Below are positions 61,393 through 64,000 of a stretch of DNA of 64,000 nt, in pieces; within the stretch, counting starts at the first letter, position 1, and the number at the start of each line of letters is the position of its first letter. Below the pieces are notes generated by a model that saw only the letters and a list, made by a program, of their open reading frames with translations, made no database searches and had not been told where the DNA came from. The position numbers and the translations under genes were made by a program. This DNA comes from PALSA-1003 sp963741315 (GTDB lineage: Bacteria; Pseudomonadota; Gammaproteobacteria; Burkholderiales; Casimicrobiaceae), in NCBI GenBank assembly GCA_963741315.1, contig CAVUHK010000004.1, positions 620,001 to 684,000 of the forward strand, given 5' to 3'.

Positions 61393-62151
61393 ATGGCGGA
61401 AATCGGAAAGACGATCGAGATCGAATGCCTGCGCTTCAATCCGGAGACGGATGCCAAGCCGCACTATCAGCGCTACCAGGTGCCGTTCACCGAAGACATG
61501 TCGGTGCTGCAAGGGCTGCAATACATCAAGGACGAGCTTGATGGCTCGCTGACCTTCCGCTGGTCGTGTCGCATGGCGATCTGTGGAAGCTGCGGCGGCA
61601 TGGTCAACGGCATACCACAGCTCACGTGCCACACGTTCCTTCGCGACTATTACCCGGCCGGGATACGGATCGAACCGCTGGAGCATTTCCCGATAATGCG
61701 CGACCTGGTGATCGATCAGACCGACTTCGTCCGCAACAAACTGCCCGCGATCAAGCCGTACCTGATTCCGAAGGAGCAAAAATCGAACGCAGAGGGCGAG
61801 TACCTGCAGACGCCCACCGAAATGCACAAGTACTATCACTACTCGGAGTGCATCAACTGCCTGCTGTGCTATGCGGCGTGTCCGCAATACGGCCTCGATT
61901 CCGCCTTTACCGGTCCCGCGGCGATTGCGCTGATGCACCGCTACAACGCCGACTCGCGCGACGCGGGCCGCGCCGAGCGCATGGAACTGGCCAACGCCGA
62001 TGAAGGCGTGTGGGGCTGCACGCTGGTGGGCTATTGCTCCGAAGTCTGCCCAAAAGGCGTGGACCCCGCGCACGCGATCAATCAGAACAAGGTGGCGAGC
62101 ACGCTCGACTATTTCCTCCGTTTCCTCACGCCACGCGGAGGAACGCGATGA
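61393..62151 (+). CDS. frdB: Fumarate reductase iron-sulfur subunit
   Basis: A 252-residue subunit with three clusters visible: [2Fe-2S] Cys59, Cys64, Cys67, Cys79 (SCRMAICGSCGG); [4Fe-4S] Cys153, Cys156, Cys159 (CINCLLC) with Cys219 (VCPKG); [3Fe-4S] Cys163, Cys209 and Cys215. It links the flavin to the quinone site. ATG start ten bases after frdA; its stop overlaps frdC by ATGA. Confidence 0.94.
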   Translation: MAEIGKTIEIECLRFNPETDAKPHYQRYQVPFTEDMSVLQGLQYIKDELDGSLTFRWSCRMAICGSCGGMVNGIPQLTCHTFLRDYYPAGIRIEPLEHFPIMRDLVIDQTDFVRNKLPAIKPYLIPKEQKSNAEGEYLQTPTEMHKYYHYSECINCLLCYAACPQYGLDSAFTGPAAIALMHRYNADSRDAGRAERMELANADEGVWGCTLVGYCSEVCPKGVDPAHAINQNKVASTLDYFLRFLTPRGGTR

Positions 62152-62531
62152 GCTCGACCCGCACCTATGTGCGGCCGATGGCCGGATGGTGGCGCAAGAA
62201 TCCGTTCTTCGTGCGGTACATGATTCGCGAGGCGAGCGCGCCGCTGTTCTATGTGTACGCGCTGTGGCTGCTCTGCGGCATCGTCGCCCTTGCGCGTGGC
62301 CCCGCCGCATACGCTTCGTGGTGGTCGTATGCGACGCATCCGCTGGCCATATTGTTGAATCTGGTGCTGCTGGTGTTTGCGGTCTACCACACCTGGACGT
62401 GGTTCAGCGTGCTGCCGAAGACGACGCCGGATATCGATGTTCCGCCACGACTTCTCGTCGGTGCCGGCATCGCCGCCGCTGCCATCGCGAGCGCCGCGCT
62501 GTTCGGCTTCGTATGGTGGGCGACGCGGTGA
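62148..62531 (+). CDS. frdC: Fumarate reductase membrane subunit C
   Basis: A 127-residue membrane anchor with three segments. The N-terminus TYVRPMAGWWRKNPFFVRYM and RE (Arg27-Glu28) is close to Escherichia coli FrdC, where the equivalent Glu29 lies at the quinol site. It has no haem-ligand His pattern of SdhC. The ATG is in an ATGA overlap with frdB, preceded by GGAGGA. It anchors FrdAB and binds the quinol, presumably rhodoquinol here. Confidence 0.9.
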   Translation: MSSTRTYVRPMAGWWRKNPFFVRYMIREASAPLFYVYALWLLCGIVALARGPAAYASWWSYATHPLAILLNLVLLVFAVYHTWTWFSVLPKTTPDIDVPPRLLVGAGIAAAAIASAALFGFVWWATR

Positions 62532-62881
62532 AACGCTCCAACGCACCGGTGCTCTGGGCGCTGTTCGGCGCCGGAGGCATGCTCGCGGCGCTCATCGCCC
62601 CGATGCTGGTGTTCATCACGGGCATTGCGGTACCCACCGGCGTCCTGCTTCCGGCCGATGCACTCAGCTATGAGCATGTTCTGGCGCTGGCGAGGAACGG
62701 ATTCGGCAAGGTCGCGTTGCTGGCGGTGGTGTCGCTGCTCATGTGGCACGGCGGCCTGCGCATGTACCACAGCCTCCACCACCTGGGCTTTCACTCCAGA
62801 ACAGGTGCCAAGGTCGTCATCTTCGGAATCGCATTGCTGGCGACGGCAATCGCTGCGTGGGCGCTGCTTGCCATCAAGTAG
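62528..62881 (+). CDS. frdD: Fumarate reductase membrane subunit D
   Basis: A 117-residue membrane anchor with three segments. KRSNAPVLWALFGAGGMLAALIAP and LPADALSYEHVLALA match Escherichia coli FrdD (KRSDEPVFWGLFGAGGMW; DALSYERVLAFA). MWHGGLRMYHSLHHLG is the second half signature. GTG start in a GTGA overlap with frdC. It is the last frd gene; the terminator is not obvious. Confidence 0.9.
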   Translation: MKRSNAPVLWALFGAGGMLAALIAPMLVFITGIAVPTGVLLPADALSYEHVLALARNGFGKVALLAVVSLLMWHGGLRMYHSLHHLGFHSRTGAKVVIFGIALLATAIAAWALLAIK

Positions 62882-62962
62882 GCGGCGTGCTACTCGCGTT
62901 GCCGTGACTCGAGTCGCCCAAACGGCGTACCATAAACGCGAGGCTTTTCTCGTGGAGGTGGA

Positions 62963-63448
62963 TTGCGGCTCAATCGTATTCTTGGAGTTGCGCTGACAGC
63001 CCTCGGGCTCGGCGGCAACGTGTTGCCGGCCAGTGCTCAAACCAGTCAGCACGGCATGGCATCCTCCGCCGGCCAGGCAGATGCGCGGCAACTGGTCAAG
63101 TTTCCTGAGCCTATGCGCTTGCACACCATCGCCAGCATGCGCGACCACTTGCTCGCCTTGCAGGAGATCGACCTGGCGCTGTCGAAGAGCGATTTCGACA
63201 ACGCGGCACGAATCGCCGAGCAGCGCCTGGGCATGAGTTCGCTCGAACTCCATGGGGCCGCGCACATTGCACCCTTCATGCCACAAGGAATGCAGGACAT
63301 TGGGACGCAGATGCACCGGACGGCCAGCCGCTTCGCGGTGGAAGCGCAGAACGCAAGCGTGGCGAACGATGTACGTCCTGCGCTGGCGGCGCTTGGGGCG
63401 GTGATGCAGCAATGCGTCGCATGTCACGCGGCGTATCGCTTACATTGA
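62963..63448 (+). CDS. Periplasmic cytochrome c-like protein (class II-type haem site)
   Basis: A 161-residue exported protein. Signal peptide MRLNRILGVALTALGLGGNVLPASA. The mature chain is helical and ends CVACHAAYRLH, a single C-terminal CXXCH as in cytochrome c' and related class II proteins. A His-rich middle (LHGAAHIAPFMPQGMQ) might offer a ligand. TTG start at 62963 with GGAGGTGGA upstream. It follows frdD by 81 bases and could be an accessory electron carrier, but the role is unknown. Confidence 0.82.
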   Translation: MRLNRILGVALTALGLGGNVLPASAQTSQHGMASSAGQADARQLVKFPEPMRLHTIASMRDHLLALQEIDLALSKSDFDNAARIAEQRLGMSSLELHGAAHIAPFMPQGMQDIGTQMHRTASRFAVEAQNASVANDVRPALAALGAVMQQCVACHAAYRLH

Positions 63449-63523
63449 GCGTGCAGTTGCCCGCCCCCAAAGGCAGGGCCACGCGAGATCGAAGTCGACC
63501 ATCACGCGGAGGCCAGGATCGGA

Positions 63524-63536
63524 CCACGTAACGTGG
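63524..63536. promoter_or_regulatory. Inverted repeat upstream of the solute-binding lipoprotein gene
   Basis: CCACGtaaCGTGG, a 13-base inverted repeat, lies 30 bases upstream of the ATG at 63567. It may be a regulator site. No regulator gene is adjacent, so this is based on symmetry alone. Confidence 0.25.
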
Positions 63537-63566
63537 GACACCGTGCTGAATCGTGAGGAGTACAAA

Positions 63567-64000
63567 ATGAGAACCAATCGCCACTTGTTGGCGCTGTTCC
63601 TCGCCCTTCTCCTGACCGCCTGCGCTGGCACGCCCACCGCGCCCAGCCCAGAGATAAAGCAGGCATTGGCGCCGACCGGAAAACTTCGCGTGGGGGTCTA
63701 TCCTGGCAGTCCGACGTCGATGCTTCGCGATCCGGCGTCTGGCGAGGTGAAAGGAGTCAGTGTCGATTTGGGTAAGGAGCTGGCGAAGCGCCTCGGCGTG
63801 CCCTACGAGCAGGTCGAATACCAAAGGGTCGCGGAGGTCGTCGAGGCGCTTAAGTCCGGCGCGGCCGACTTCACCATTACCAATGCCAGCCCGGCACGCG
63901 CGAAGGAAGTCGACTTCACCCAGCCGCTCGTGTCGATTGAGCTGGGCTTTTTGGTACCTTCCGGCTCTAAGCTTTCAACATTCGCCGACATCGATCGACC
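63567..64000 (+). CDS. Family 3 ABC solute-binding lipoprotein (partial, runs off the window)
   Basis: The first 144 residues are present. Signal with lipobox LLTACAG (Cys19), then PTGKLRVGVYPGSPTSMLRD, VDLGKELAKRLGVPYEQVEY and VVEALKSGAADFTITNAS, the first half of a SBP_bac_3 (amino-acid-type) domain. TGAGGAG precedes the ATG by seven bases. The 3' end and any permease genes lie beyond 64000. Confidence 0.85.
   Translation, partial: MRTNRHLLALFLALLLTACAGTPTAPSPEIKQALAPTGKLRVGVYPGSPTSMLRDPASGEVKGVSVDLGKELAKRLGVPYEQVEYQRVAEVVEALKSGAADFTITNASPARAKEVDFTQPLVSIELGFLVPSGSKLSTFADIDR

Noticed and set aside
59613..62881. Reading the operon as succinate dehydrogenase (sdhABCD)
   Set aside because: FrdC and FrdD resemble Escherichia coli Frd subunits and lack the SdhC/SdhD haem-ligand pattern; the gene order A-B-C-D is that of frd.
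62901..62920. The palindrome GACTCGAGTC after frdD as a terminator
   Set aside because: It has no loop and no uridine tract, so it cannot form a usable hairpin.
1..64000. CRISPR arrays, tRNA/rRNA genes, insertion sequences or phage genes
   Set aside because: No regularly spaced repeats, no transposase-like or integrase-like proteins, and no recognisable tRNA or rRNA sequence were seen.

Overview
The window is GC-rich (roughly 60-65% by eye), gene-dense DNA from a proteobacterium, most likely a betaproteobacterium of Burkholderiales/Rhodocyclales type. Pointers are two Bug-family tripartite-tricarboxylate receptors, two TRAP systems, many GntR/IclR-controlled catabolic operons and heavy use of ATGA/GTGA/TTGA start-stop overlaps. 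I see no rRNA, tRNA, CRISPR array, insertion sequence or phage gene. No gene-free stretch exceeds 300 bases.

Region 1 (1-14.2 kb) is catabolic. A GntR regulator with two sugar-acid-type dehydrogenases faces a complete TRAP importer and an AroQ-like dehydratase with an altered pocket. Next come an HSL-type esterase, ligJ and ligK (last two steps of protocatechuate 4,5-cleavage/gallate degradation), a frameshifted binding protein, a Bug receptor and an enolase-superfamily dehydratase. Region 2 (14.3-21.0 kb) holds small membrane and PRC-barrel proteins, a UvrD-like helicase, and an outer-membrane factor/HlyD/DUF3302 set without an inner-membrane pump.

Region 3 (21.1-34.3 kb) is again catabolic: Bug receptor, frameshifted zinc-type reductase, enoyl-CoA hydratase, CaiB transferase, a LigB-like dioxygenase, a second TRAP system, amidohydrolase, RpiB, and a polar-amino-acid-type ABC importer with two tandem binding proteins. 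Region 4 (34.3-49.1 kb) contains a four-carbon acid-sugar (threonate/erythronate) set (ltnD-like, otnI, otnC, otnK). It also has a NitT/TauT-type ABC importer interleaved with CoA enzymes (MaoC, enoyl-CoA hydratase, CoA-transferase) and a shikimate-dehydrogenase-like enzyme. From 48.3 kb down to 37.3 kb the minus-strand genes form one nearly gapless series.

Region 5 (49.2-63 kb) is the most interesting. It holds (i) an Mto/Pio-type extracellular electron conduit (monoheme cytochrome, decaheme MtoA, outer-membrane barrel MtoB, tetraheme CymA/NapC); (ii) a 2-oxoacid:ferredoxin oxidoreductase operon with a FAD/ferredoxin fusion subunit that ends in rquA, the rhodoquinone biosynthesis gene; and (iii) a divergent frdABCD fumarate reductase operon. 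A perfect FNR/Anr-type box (TTGATgcagATCAA) precedes the conduit operon and a one-mismatch box (TTGATgcaaGTCAA) lies between the por-rquA and frd operons. I infer an oxygen-controlled anaerobic module in which rhodoquinol feeds fumarate reduction and the haem conduit exchanges electrons with the outside.

Five genes (a molybdate-type binding protein, a zinc-type reductase, a TRAP small permease, a CoA-transferase, an ABC permease) each carry exactly one surplus base. This looks more like systematic sequence error in a draft or metagenome assembly than genuine decay. The window ends inside a family-3 solute-binding lipoprotein.
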